A stretch of DNA of 64,000 nucleotides from NCBI GenBank assembly GCA_963841885.1, contig CAWJEK010000008.1, positions 62,001-126,000 on the forward strand. The letters run 5' to 3'. This DNA comes from Bog-756 sp963841885. Lineage in GTDB: Bacteria > Actinomycetota > Acidimicrobiia > Acidimicrobiales > RAAP-2. The position numbers and the translations under genes were made by a program. This document shows positions 43,925 to 52,475 of this stretch, in pieces (positions within the stretch are counted from its first letter, which is position 1; each line of letters opens with the position of its first letter). The notes beneath the pieces are model-generated. The model saw only the letters and a list, made by a program, of their open reading frames with translations. It was not told where the DNA came from and searched no databases.

Positions 43925-46630
43925 TCAGGGGCCCTGGGTGGCGGTCGCCCCCTCGAGCACAGCCAGGATCTCGTCGCCCCACCGCTCGAGGCGGATGGGA
44001 CCCATGCCCCGGCAGCGACCCAACTCGGCGAGGGACCCGGGATTCCGCTCGGCGATGCCCACCAGCTCCTTGTCGTTGAGGACGACGTAGGCCGGTACGC
44101 CGTCCTTGCGGGCCACCGCGGATCGCCAGGCCCGCAGGGCGGCCTCTCCCGGGCCGCCGGTACCTGCGACCGGGGCCGGGCGACGCCGGTCCCCCCGGCC
44201 GGGACGCGACCCCTGCCGGTCGCCCGGGCGCGGCGCCGGGCGCGGCGCGGTGTGGGGAGCACGGCCGTCGAGTTCGTCCAGGAACACGGACGGCGCCTCC
44301 CGGTCGGCCAGCACCACCACCTGGGTGGCCGCCCGGGTGAGGGCCACGTGGAACACCCGGCGTTCCCCCTCGACGTCGTCGCTCAGTCGATGGGGGAACA
44401 GGCCGGCCGAAGCTCCCACCACCAGGACGTGGCCCCACTCCTTCCCTTTGATCCGGTGAACGGTCGACAGCTCGACCGCGGGGGACGGGGCCGCCGGCCG
44501 GTTCAGGACTTCGCGGAGCCAGTGGGCGAAGGTGGCGGCGTCCGGGTGGAAGGCCGCCACCGACTCGAGGGCCGCCAGGTCGTCGGCGTGGGTCGACCGG
44601 TCAGCCCCGGACCGCGAGGCGTCCAGGGTGTCCAGGGTGGCGTCGAGACCGATCCCCACGCGGATGGCCTCGAGGGCCTCGGCCGTCGAGCGCGAGGCGG
44701 CCGCCGTCACGACCTCCAGGTCGTCCGCATAGGCCTGGAGCTTGGGCACGTCCCGGCCCGAGAGGCGCGACGCCAGCCGTCGGATGTCGGCGATCGACGT
44801 GGTCCGCGACTTGGTCAACATGTCCACGACCATGGGGGCGATACCCCTCGAGGGCCGGCGGACGGTGTCCCGCACGTCCTCGCGTCGGATGGCGTCGGGA
44901 TCACCACCGATCCGCAGGTAGGCGAACGCCGTGCGGATCCCGGTGCGGGCCAGCACCTGGGTGCTGAGCGGCGTGGTGCAGGGTACGTCCGACTCCAGGC
45001 AGGCCACCTGGACGGGCAGCAGCGCCGAGTTCACCCGGGCCAGCACGGCGATGTCGGTGGGTTCGACCCCCGACGCCCGCCAGGCCTCGATCACCTCGAC
45101 GGCCCGACCGGCCAACTGGTCGTTGGCCAGGCGTTCGACGAGCACCGGTCCCGATCCGGCGAGCAGTCCGGATGCCGGCGCGGGGGGGTCGGTCCGGCCC
45201 GCGGGGCTCCGGATCGTCTTCACCACGCGCTCGTGGTTGTACGAGAGCAGATGGCGCGCGCGGCGTCCACCACCCCGGGCGGGCAGCGGTAGTTCACCTC
45301 GAGGGGATGGTCTGCCGCCTCCGGGAAGTACCCCGTGAAGTCGATCAGGAACTCGGGGGTGGCCCCGGAGTAGCCGTAGATGACCTGGTCGTCGTCACCC
45401 ACGCCGAAGCAGTCGAAGCCCGGGGCGACGAGCAGGCGGATCAGCAGGAGGTGGGCCGGGGTGAGGTCCTGGAACTCGTCCACCAGCATGCGGCGGCAGC
45501 GGGCCTGGGCGGCCGCCCGGGCTGCCGGGTCGCGGGTCGAGGATCTCGATCGCCCGGTAGATCTGCTCGTCGAAGTCGACCTGACCCCGCTCGGCCAGCA
45601 CGGCACGGAACCCGTCGAATCCATCGGCGACGCCGGAGGCGTCGGGGTACGCCTCCTCGGCGGCGTCGGGGGAGACCAGACCCAGGCGCACCAGCGACAG
45701 CGCCGCCAGGTAGGGAGCGGTGGTGTCCGTATTGGCCTGGCGCTTGACCTCGAACAACTCGCCCACGAGGTCGCGCACGGCCATCTCCTCGAGGACGTGC
45801 ACCGGGCCCGACGGACCGAACGCGTTGCAGACCCAGAGGGCCAGGCTGTTGAGGGTCCGGACATGGGGACCGTCCGGGCCGAGCACGTCCGACGCCCGGG
45901 ACCGCAACTCGTCCGCGGCGCGGGTGTTGTACGCCAGCGCCGTGACGACCCCGGGGTGGGTGCCGCGCTGCACGATGAGGCGGAGCCGCTCGGTCAGCAC
46001 GCGGGTCTTGCCCGATCCGGCCGGGGCGATCACTCGGGCGGGACCGGAGCCGTGGTCCACCGCCACCAGCTGGTCCGGGGCCAGGTCCGCTCCGGGCGGA
46101 CGTCTCGTCGAGGGGGTGAGTCGGCCCGCCTCGGCGCTCCAGCGGTGCACGACCGAAGTGCCGTCGCCCGTGTCCGGGGGGTCGGGGGGTCCGCCGTCGA
46201 TCCACAGCGGCGTCCCGTCCGCCCGGCTCACATCGGCCGGACCGGATTCGGTCACCCCCTCCTCGGCCAGCCGCCGGCACACCTTCCGACCGTGCCACCA
46301 CACCGGGGTGCCGTCGCGGGCGTCGTAGGCGTTCGCCCATACGAGGAACTGGAGACGCTCACGCCAGAAGGTGAAACCCGGCTCCAACGCGTACACGGGT
46401 CCCGGGTGGCGCTCCGGGGACCGCAGCTCGTCGGGGTCAACCCCGAGTTCGATCACGACGGGGCGCCGACCGGCCCAGGCGGCGTGCAGGACCTCCACGA
46501 CCGGCGCCGGCGCGGCCAGGTCGCCCGGCCCCACGACGATTCGAGGCGCACCGGCCCACGCCTCCGGGGGGACCGCCCCGGTGCCCACCACCACGCTCCT
46601 GCCCAACTCCACCGGTCCCGGATACGTCAC
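43925..46630 (-). pseudogene. UvrD/Rep-family helicase with HRDC domain, two frameshifts
   Basis: Three adjoining frames together make one superfamily-1 helicase of about 900 residues. The first frame (from ATG 46630) has the Walker A motif APAGSGKTRVL after a 190-residue N-terminal extension. The second has motif II VDEFQDLTPAH and motif III DDDQVIYGYSGA. The third has motif V/VI (VHRIKGKEW, VFHVALTRA) and a C-terminal HRDC domain. Joins are at about 45534-45536 (one extra C on the coding strand: ILDRDPAARAA) and about 45250 (one missing base: AARAILLSYNHERVVK). No stops or deletions otherwise, so indel errors are likely. An ATP-driven DNA helicase for repair. Confidence 0.82.
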
Positions 46631-46696
46631 GCGGCCAACCTACCCACCGGCTGTGCCGCCGGAAGTCGGGACCCGCACCGACAACGCCCATTCCAA

Positions 46697-46711
46697 GGGA
46701 CTTTCGGCCCT
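46697..46711 (+). promoter_or_regulatory. DosR/DevR-like box upstream of the split cytochrome b operon
   Basis: GGGACTTTCGGCCCT matches the core of the mycobacterial dormancy box (consensus TTSGGGACTWWAGTCCCSAA, with GGCCC right arms common). It lies 50-64 bases before the first ATG, where an activator would contact polymerase. No DevR/DevS pair is in the window, so the regulator would be encoded elsewhere. The match is by eye. Confidence 0.5.
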
Positions 46712-46760
46712 GTGTGGGGCGGATGGACCTCCGTAGCCTCAGGGTCAGGAGGTCAGACCC

Positions 46761-46952
46761 ATGCCAACCGTCGCCATCGTGCTCGGCACCCTGTTCGGGA
46801 GTCTCATCGATCTGAACACGCCGGGCCATTACATCCACTGGGGTTTCATCCAGATGTCGTACGCCAACGGCCTGGTGATCCTCCTGATGATCGTCGTCTT
46901 CTTCGCGGCGATCCTGATCCCGTTCAAGGGGCACAAGGGAGGAGACCGATGA
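46761..46952 (+). CDS. small single- or double-span membrane subunit of cytochrome b operon
   Basis: 63 residues. One strong hydrophobic helix at about 35-55 (NGLVILLMIVVFFAAILI) and a weaker hydrophobic start (VAIVLGTLFGSLIDL), ending in basic FKGHKGGDR. No known domain. AGGAGG lies 8 bases before ATG 46761. Its stop overlaps the start of the cytochrome b gene (ATGA), so it is probably a tightly coexpressed accessory subunit of that complex. Confidence 0.75.
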   Translation: MPTVAIVLGTLFGSLIDLNTPGHYIHWGFIQMSYANGLVILLMIVVFFAAILIPFKGHKGGDR

Positions 46953-47695
46953 CGATCGTCGACCCGAAACCACCCGTCGATCCGAAGCCGGCACGCGCCG
47001 ACCAGGCCGATCTGGACAAGGCGGCGGACCGGCCCGAGGACGCCGGACAGTGGACCGCCAAGATACGGACCACGGCCGTCGAGGCCCTGCCCCCCCAGAA
47101 GCTGCTCCCCGACCGCCAGCCCGCCTATGTGGCCTCCTGGATCTACGTGTTCGGCGTCGTCACGATCAGTGCGCTCCTCGTGGTCATCGTCACCGGGATC
47201 GTGCTGGCCGTCATGGGTCCGACCTGGTGGCACGTGTCGTCGACCGGGCTCTTCGTCAACTCGTTGCACCTCTGGAGTGTCGAGGTCTTCTTCTTCGCCA
47301 TGGTGGTGCACCTGTGGGGCAAGTTCTTCATGGCCGCCTGGCGGGGTCGCCGCCAGGCCACCTGGATCACGGGGGTCGTCTCCTTCCTGGTGTCCGTCGG
47401 CGCCGCGTTCACCGGCTACCTGTCGCAGCAGAACTTCGACTCGCAGTGGATCAGCACCCAGGCGAAGGACGGCATCAACTCGACCGGGGCCGGTGCCATC
47501 TTCAACGTCACCAACTTCGGCCAGATGTTGATGTGGCACATCACGCTGCTTCCGCTCTGCGTGATCGCGCTGGTGGGGATCCACGTGCTGATGGTCCGCC
47601 TGCGGGGCGTGGTCCCACCGTTCGCGGCCAAGGGCGAATCACCCGACGGCTCCGTCCCCGAGCCGGCCGCGACGAAGACGGAGGTGGAGGGATGA
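46949..47695 (+). CDS. cytochrome b N-terminal (b6-like) subunit
   Basis: 248 residues. After a 60-residue cytosolic leader there are four membrane helices. His107/His121 (14 apart) and His197/His212 (15 apart) form two haem-ligand pairs; the 14/15 spacing is that of b6 and many Gram-positive cytochromes rather than mitochondrial b (14/14). The conserved TGYLLPWDQ of the cd region is replaced by TGYLSQQNFDSQ. It is expected to carry electrons across the membrane between quinol/quinone sites. Coupled by ATGA overlaps to the genes on both sides. Confidence 0.87.
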   Translation: MTIVDPKPPVDPKPARADQADLDKAADRPEDAGQWTAKIRTTAVEALPPQKLLPDRQPAYVASWIYVFGVVTISALLVVIVTGIVLAVMGPTWWHVSSTGLFVNSLHLWSVEVFFFAMVVHLWGKFFMAAWRGRRQATWITGVVSFLVSVGAAFTGYLSQQNFDSQWISTQAKDGINSTGAGAIFNVTNFGQMLMWHITLLPLCVIALVGIHVLMVRLRGVVPPFAAKGESPDGSVPEPAATKTEVEG

Positions 47696-48702
47696 GTGCC
47701 GACACCGCCCGCACCCACAGGGTCCGCAAGTTCAAGCCCGACCGTGACGTCGCCCCGTGGCACGGTCGGTACGAGCCCTACGACCTGGCCAAGGAGTTCC
47801 TGGTGGCCCTGGTGGTGGTCATCATCCTGGTGACCGGACTGGCCGTCCTGTTCGGTTCGCCCGACGACACACCGGTGACCATCAAGTCCTGGTCGACGTC
47901 GGATCCCGTCGACTTCGCCCAGACGGCCATCACCGAGCTGGACGGCAGCAGCGGCACCGGGAGCTACGGACCGCCCTACAACACCAACGGGACGGCGCAG
48001 TCGATCGGTCCGCTGTCGCCCGAGAAGTGGTTGGGCGTCCACCACCCGATCGACACGGCCGAGGACTACGTCCTGTACCCGCTGTCGACCCTGCCCGACG
48101 ACCCCGGGGTCCAGGCGGCCCTCGCCGAGTTCAAGTCGGCGTCGCCCACCCAGCAGCAGGCGTGGACGGCGGCCTACGAGAAGGCGGTCGCCAACGCCAC
48201 GTACGCCGACGGCAAGCTGGTCGTGCCCAAGGGCGACTACGGGCCGGTCGGCACCCTGATCGCCGCGGAGACGGCCATGGCCCGAAGTGGCGCCCTCGAC
48301 GGTGCCCTGCTCAGCACCCGGCAGTTCTACGGCACCGACTACACCAAGCCCCTCCTGTTCATCGCCGACGGCCAGTACCTGGCCAACCTGGCCACCAACC
48401 GCCACCTGGCCGGTGACCAGTGGGGGATGATGAACGAGACCGGTAACTATCCCGGTCAGGCCTGGCTGTGGCTGTACACCCTCTGGTACCAGGTCCCCCC
48501 GATGAACTCCTCGGCGAGTGGGGACCTCCAGGTGTTCGCGATCATGATCGTCCTCACGTTCCTGCTGGCCATCCTCCCGTTCATCCCCGGATTGCGCTCG
48601 ATCCCGCGTTGGGCCCGGCTCTACCGGCTCATCTGGCGGCAGCACTACCGCGAGGTCGAACGTGGCGGAGGCACGCCGGCCGCGGCCGTCCCCACCGGCT
48701 GA
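47692..48702 (+). CDS. putative cytochrome b C-terminal/partner subunit with extracytoplasmic domain
   Basis: 336 residues. A membrane helix at about 34-57 is followed by a soluble domain of about 220 residues (with TELDGSSGTGSYGPPYN and FYGTDYTKPLLFIADG landmarks), then a helix at about 282-302 and a basic tail. It occupies the place of subunit IV, but no clear PEWY motif, haem C or Fe-S motif is visible; PPYN might be a distant counterpart of PEWY. ATG 47692 overlaps the cytochrome b stop. Probable partner of the b subunit. No Rieske or cytochrome c gene is adjacent. Confidence 0.7.
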   Translation: MSADTARTHRVRKFKPDRDVAPWHGRYEPYDLAKEFLVALVVVIILVTGLAVLFGSPDDTPVTIKSWSTSDPVDFAQTAITELDGSSGTGSYGPPYNTNGTAQSIGPLSPEKWLGVHHPIDTAEDYVLYPLSTLPDDPGVQAALAEFKSASPTQQQAWTAAYEKAVANATYADGKLVVPKGDYGPVGTLIAAETAMARSGALDGALLSTRQFYGTDYTKPLLFIADGQYLANLATNRHLAGDQWGMMNETGNYPGQAWLWLYTLWYQVPPMNSSASGDLQVFAIMIVLTFLLAILPFIPGLRSIPRWARLYRLIWRQHYREVERGGGTPAAAVPTG

Positions 48703-48775
48703 CCCAGGGACCACCACCGCGGGCGTCCCCGCGTGGCAGACTTGTGACTTCCCGAGACCAGTTGGAGGTGCGTCG

Positions 48776-49738
48776 GTGCGCTCGTCGACCCGTGGAATGA
48801 AGAAGGTGGTCGTGGCCGCGGCCCTCGGCGGCATCGCCGTGCTGTCCGCCGCCTGCTCGAGCAACTCGAGCAGTTCGACGACGACCACCGCAGCCCCGGC
48901 GTCCACCACGACGACCACCGCCCCGCCCATCCCCACCACGGTCATCCCGACGCAGGTGGCCAACTCGGCGATCGCCGCCAGTGTGCCGGCCGCCATCAAG
49001 TCCAAGGGCACCATCGTGGTGGCCATGGACGCCACGTACCCGCCGAACGAGTTCGTCGCCCCCGACGGCACCACGATCGTCGGCATGGACGCCGACCTCG
49101 CCAACGCCCTGGCCCAGACCATGGGTCTCAAGGCCCAGCTGACCAACGCCACCTTCGACACCATCATCCCGGGCATCGTGGCCGGCAAGTACGGAATGGG
49201 CGCCTCGTCGTTCACCGACACGTTGGCCCGCCAGAAGGTCGTCGACTTCGTCGACTACTTCAGTGCCGGCGAGTCCTTCTACGTGAAGTCCGGCAGTCCG
49301 ACCACCTTCAACGGGCTCGCCTCGCTCTGCGGCCACTCGGTCGCCGTCGAGAGCGGTACCACCGAGCAGACCGACGCCATGACGCAGGCCGCCAAGTGCA
49401 AGGCCACCGGCAAGGGTGCGGTCACGGTCCTCACGTTCAACACCCAGAGCGAGGCCAACCTCGCCGTATCGAGCGGTCGGGCCGATGTCGGCTTCGCCGA
49501 CTCGCCGGTGGCGGCCTACATCGTGGCCACCTCGAACGGCGTCTTCCAGAACAGCGGTGCGCCCTTCAACCTCGCCCCCTACGGCCTGGCCCTCCCCAAG
49601 GGGAACGGTATGGCGACGCCGGTCAAGAACGCCGTCAACCTGCTGATCTCCAACGGCGTGTACAACCAGATCCTCACCAAGTGGGGCGTCCAGGCCGGTG
49701 CCATCCCGACGGCGACGATCAACGGCGCCACCAGCTGA
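48776..49738 (+). CDS. amino-acid ABC transporter substrate-binding lipoprotein
   Basis: 320 residues. A lipoprotein signal ends at the lipobox LSAAC, followed by a Ser/Thr-rich tether. The periplasmic-binding-protein-3 fold follows: TIVVAMDATYPPNEF, VGMDADLANALAQTMGL, FDTIIPGIVAGKYGM and SSFTDTLARQKVVDFVDY are diagnostic for polar amino-acid binding proteins. GTG 48776 has GGAGG 8 bases upstream. It heads a three-gene transporter operon. Confidence 0.92.
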   Translation: MRSSTRGMKKVVVAAALGGIAVLSAACSSNSSSSTTTTAAPASTTTTTAPPIPTTVIPTQVANSAIAASVPAAIKSKGTIVVAMDATYPPNEFVAPDGTTIVGMDADLANALAQTMGLKAQLTNATFDTIIPGIVAGKYGMGASSFTDTLARQKVVDFVDYFSAGESFYVKSGSPTTFNGLASLCGHSVAVESGTTEQTDAMTQAAKCKATGKGAVTVLTFNTQSEANLAVSSGRADVGFADSPVAAYIVATSNGVFQNSGAPFNLAPYGLALPKGNGMATPVKNAVNLLISNGVYNQILTKWGVQAGAIPTATINGATS

Positions 49739-49766
49739 GGTCCTGCACGGACCACCCGGCTGACCC

Positions 49767-50780
49767 ATGACGGACACGCCCGGCCACCCCCCGGCCGACG
49801 GCGGCCCGGCCAGGGACCCGTCCACGATGAAGGTCGTCCCCGTGCGCCACCCTTGGCGGTGGGTGGCGAGCGCGGCCATCCTCGTGCTGGTCGCCATGCT
49901 GGTGAACACGCTGGTGTTCTCCCACGTCGTCCGCGGCGGCACCCGGGAGGGTCGGTTCCAGTGGGAGGTGGTGGGCCACTACCTGTTCGCGACACCCGTC
50001 CTGCGTGGCATCGTCGTGACCCTCGAGCTCACCGTCATCGCCATGGTCGCGGGCGTGATCATCGGGATCGTGCTGGCCATCATGCGCCTCTCCCCCAACC
50101 GCCTGCTGTCCGGCTCGGCCTGGGTCTACATCTGGTTCTTCCGCGGGACCCCCGTGCTCGTCCAGCTGACGTTCTGGTACGTCGGGATCAGCTACCTCTA
50201 CCAGCACCTGACGCTCGGTCTGCCGTTCGGGACAGCTCTCGTCACCCTGAACTCGACGACCCTGGTCACGTCGTTCGTCGCAGGCGCCCTCGGCCTCAGC
50301 CTCAACGAGGGCGCCTACATGTCCGAGATCGTCCGGGCCGGCATCATCTCGGTGGACGAAGGCCAGGCGGAGGCCGCCGCCTCGCTCGGGATGTCGAAGG
50401 GGCTCACCCTCCGCAGGATCGTGCTGCCCCAGGCCATGCGCATCATCATCCCGCCCACCGGCAACGAGACGATCTCGATGCTCAAGACCACCTCACTGGT
50501 GTCGGTCATCTCCGGGGTCGACCTGTTCCAGGCCACCCAGAACATCTCCAATGCCAATTACGAGGTCGTGCCCCTGCTCGTGGTGGCGAGTCTCTGGTAC
50601 CTCTTCTTCACGTCGGTCATGACCGTCGGTCAGTACTACATCGAACGTCACTATGCGCGGGGCTCCTCCCGTCAGCTGCCGCCCACGCCCTTCCAGAGGC
50701 TCACGGCGGCCGTGCGCCATTCCCGGGCGCGACCGGTGCCGGCCATGGCCGAGGCCCCCTGGGTGGCACCCCATGACTGA
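49767..50780 (+). CDS. polar amino-acid ABC transporter permease
   Basis: 337 residues. The HisMQ/GlnP-type permease core spans about 75-300: LRGIVVTLELTVIAMVAGVIIG, FFRGTPVLVQL, then the EAA loop SLNEGAYMSEIVRAGI...EGQAEAAASLGMS that contacts the ATPase. A hydrophilic N-terminus and a first helix at about 33-52 precede it. Only one permease gene is present, so it probably forms a homodimer. Overlaps the ATPase gene by 8 bases. Confidence 0.92.
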   Translation: MTDTPGHPPADGGPARDPSTMKVVPVRHPWRWVASAAILVLVAMLVNTLVFSHVVRGGTREGRFQWEVVGHYLFATPVLRGIVVTLELTVIAMVAGVIIGIVLAIMRLSPNRLLSGSAWVYIWFFRGTPVLVQLTFWYVGISYLYQHLTLGLPFGTALVTLNSTTLVTSFVAGALGLSLNEGAYMSEIVRAGIISVDEGQAEAAASLGMSKGLTLRRIVLPQAMRIIIPPTGNETISMLKTTSLVSVISGVDLFQATQNISNANYEVVPLLVVASLWYLFFTSVMTVGQYYIERHYARGSSRQLPPTPFQRLTAAVRHSRARPVPAMAEAPWVAPHD

Positions 50781-51564
50781 GGCGGCACCGGACGGGGCCG
50801 GGGGTCGGCTGATGGTGGAAGCCAGGGGCGTGCACAAGGCCTACGGCCGGCTCGAGGTCCTGAAGGGCATCGACATGTCGGTCGCCCGGGGCGAGGTGCT
50901 GTGCCTCATCGGGCCCTCCGGCTCGGGGAAGAGCACGTTCCTGCGGTGCATCAACCACCTGGAGAAGATCGACGGTGGTGAGCTCTCCGTCGACGGCGAG
51001 CTCGTGGGATACCGCCAGGTCGGGAACCGCCTCCACGAGCTCAAGGACAAGGAGGTGTGCGCCAAACGGGCGGAGATCGGCATGGTCTTCCAGCGCTTCA
51101 ACCTGTTCCCCCACCTGAGCGTCCTCGACAACGTGACCTCGGGGCCCGTGTGGGTACGCCGGGCGTCGGCCGCCCCCTCGAAGGACCGGGCGCGCGACCT
51201 CCTGGACCGGGTCGGCCTGGCCGACAAGGTCGACAACTACCCGAGTCAGCTGTCCGGCGGTCAACAGCAGCGGGTGGCCATCGCCCGGGCTCTCGCCATG
51301 GACCCCAAACTGATGCTGTTCGACGAACCCACCTCCGCCCTCGACCCCGAACTGGTGGGCGACGTGCTCGACGTCATGCGGGACCTGGCCGACGAGGGCA
51401 TGACGATGATCGTCGTCACCCACGAGATGGGCTTCGCCCGGGAGGTGGGTGACACCGTCGTATTCATGGACGGAGGTGTCGTCGTCGAGCAGGGGGACCC
51501 GACGGCCGTGCTCACCAGTCCCCAGCACGAGCGCACCCGTTCCTTCCTGGCGAAGGTGCTCTGA
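50773..51564 (+). CDS. polar amino-acid ABC transporter ATP-binding protein
   Basis: 263 residues. Walker A GPSGSGKST, Q-loop in VFQRFNLFPHLSV, signature LSGGQQQR, Walker B LMLFDEPTSALDPE and H-loop THEMGFAREV are all intact and of the GlnQ/HisP type. ATG 50773 overlaps the permease gene. With the two preceding genes it makes a complete importer, probably for a polar or charged amino acid. Confidence 0.94.
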   Translation: MTEAAPDGAGGRLMVEARGVHKAYGRLEVLKGIDMSVARGEVLCLIGPSGSGKSTFLRCINHLEKIDGGELSVDGELVGYRQVGNRLHELKDKEVCAKRAEIGMVFQRFNLFPHLSVLDNVTSGPVWVRRASAAPSKDRARDLLDRVGLADKVDNYPSQLSGGQQQRVAIARALAMDPKLMLFDEPTSALDPELVGDVLDVMRDLADEGMTMIVVTHEMGFAREVGDTVVFMDGGVVVEQGDPTAVLTSPQHERTRSFLAKVL

Positions 51565-51616
51565 CCACCCGGCGTCAGCCTCCCACCGGCGGTCGACCGG
51601 TCGGCGACTCCATCGG

Positions 51617-52420
51617 TCAGCGCCCCGGCGGTGGTGGCTGGGAGCGGAGGGAGGCCACCAGAGCGGCCATATCGGACCGGTCGATCCGTCCTACGGCCTT
51701 GACGGAGGCCTTGCCGAGGGACGAGCCGAACGGCAGGGCGTCGACCAGCCCGTTGCCCGACCAGCGACGGATGAGGCGCAGCTCGGTCGACCCGGCCAGC
51801 ATCCGCTCGTCGACCGCGTTCCCCCTGGACATCAGGGCGGCGTTGGTGAGTCGTCGGACCTCCCCCACGTCGGCCCGGATCCCCAGGGCGTCCAGGCGCC
51901 GCACCAGGTACGAGCCCGTCGTGTACCAGTCACACACGCCGTGGACCACGGCCGCCACCTGGCCCACCACGCCGTCGATGGCCAGGGCGATGAACGGGCC
52001 TCCCTCCAGTGTCGAGGCGGACGCCGCTCCGACCAGCGCCAGCTGGAGTGCCCCCACCGCAGTCTGGATCGACTTGGTCTGGCGCGACGCCAGCTCCTCC
52101 ACGCCCGCCACGTCGTAGACCACGGCCGGATGGTCGATGACCTGGGTGGACATCCAGTCCAACATCCGCGGCGGAGCCGCGGCCACCTCGGCCCGGACCC
52201 GTCGGAGGCGCCCGGGGCCGGGAGCCAGGGCCTCGCGGCCGATGTCACCCAAGGCCGCCTCCAACTCGTCCGAGGCACCGGTGGGCAGTCCGTCGGGGGC
52301 GAGCAGGTTGCGGAGGCTCCGGCCGAACGCCGCCCGGGCACGGGCCAACCGGGCCCGACCCGGCGCGCCGCCGGCGGCGGGGTCATCCGGGGGGACGGGC
52401 TCCGAGGGGCTGTCGGTCAC
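51617..52420 (-). CDS. hypothetical protein, 267 aa
   Basis: An acidic, disordered N-terminus of about 30 residues is followed by a helical domain. A moderately hydrophobic stretch (TAVGALQLALVGAASAS, then GGPFIALAIDGVVGQVAAVVHGV, about 130-185) could associate with membranes or form a buried helical pair. SGNGLVDALPFGSSLGKASVKAVGRID near the C-terminus looks like a Gly-rich loop. I do not recognise the family. GTG 52420 is chosen to avoid overlap with the dehydrogenase gene upstream; no strong ribosome site is seen. Confidence 0.6.
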   Translation of the reverse strand: MTDSPSEPVPPDDPAAGGAPGRARLARARAAFGRSLRNLLAPDGLPTGASDELEAALGDIGREALAPGPGRLRRVRAEVAAAPPRMLDWMSTQVIDHPAVVYDVAGVEELASRQTKSIQTAVGALQLALVGAASASTLEGGPFIALAIDGVVGQVAAVVHGVCDWYTTGSYLVRRLDALGIRADVGEVRRLTNAALMSRGNAVDERMLAGSTELRLIRRWSGNGLVDALPFGSSLGKASVKAVGRIDRSDMAALVASLRSQPPPPGR

Positions 52421-52475
52421 GCCGTCGAGTCTGCTGACCCACGCCGGCCGGGGCAAGCGTCCGGGACCGTCCCGC

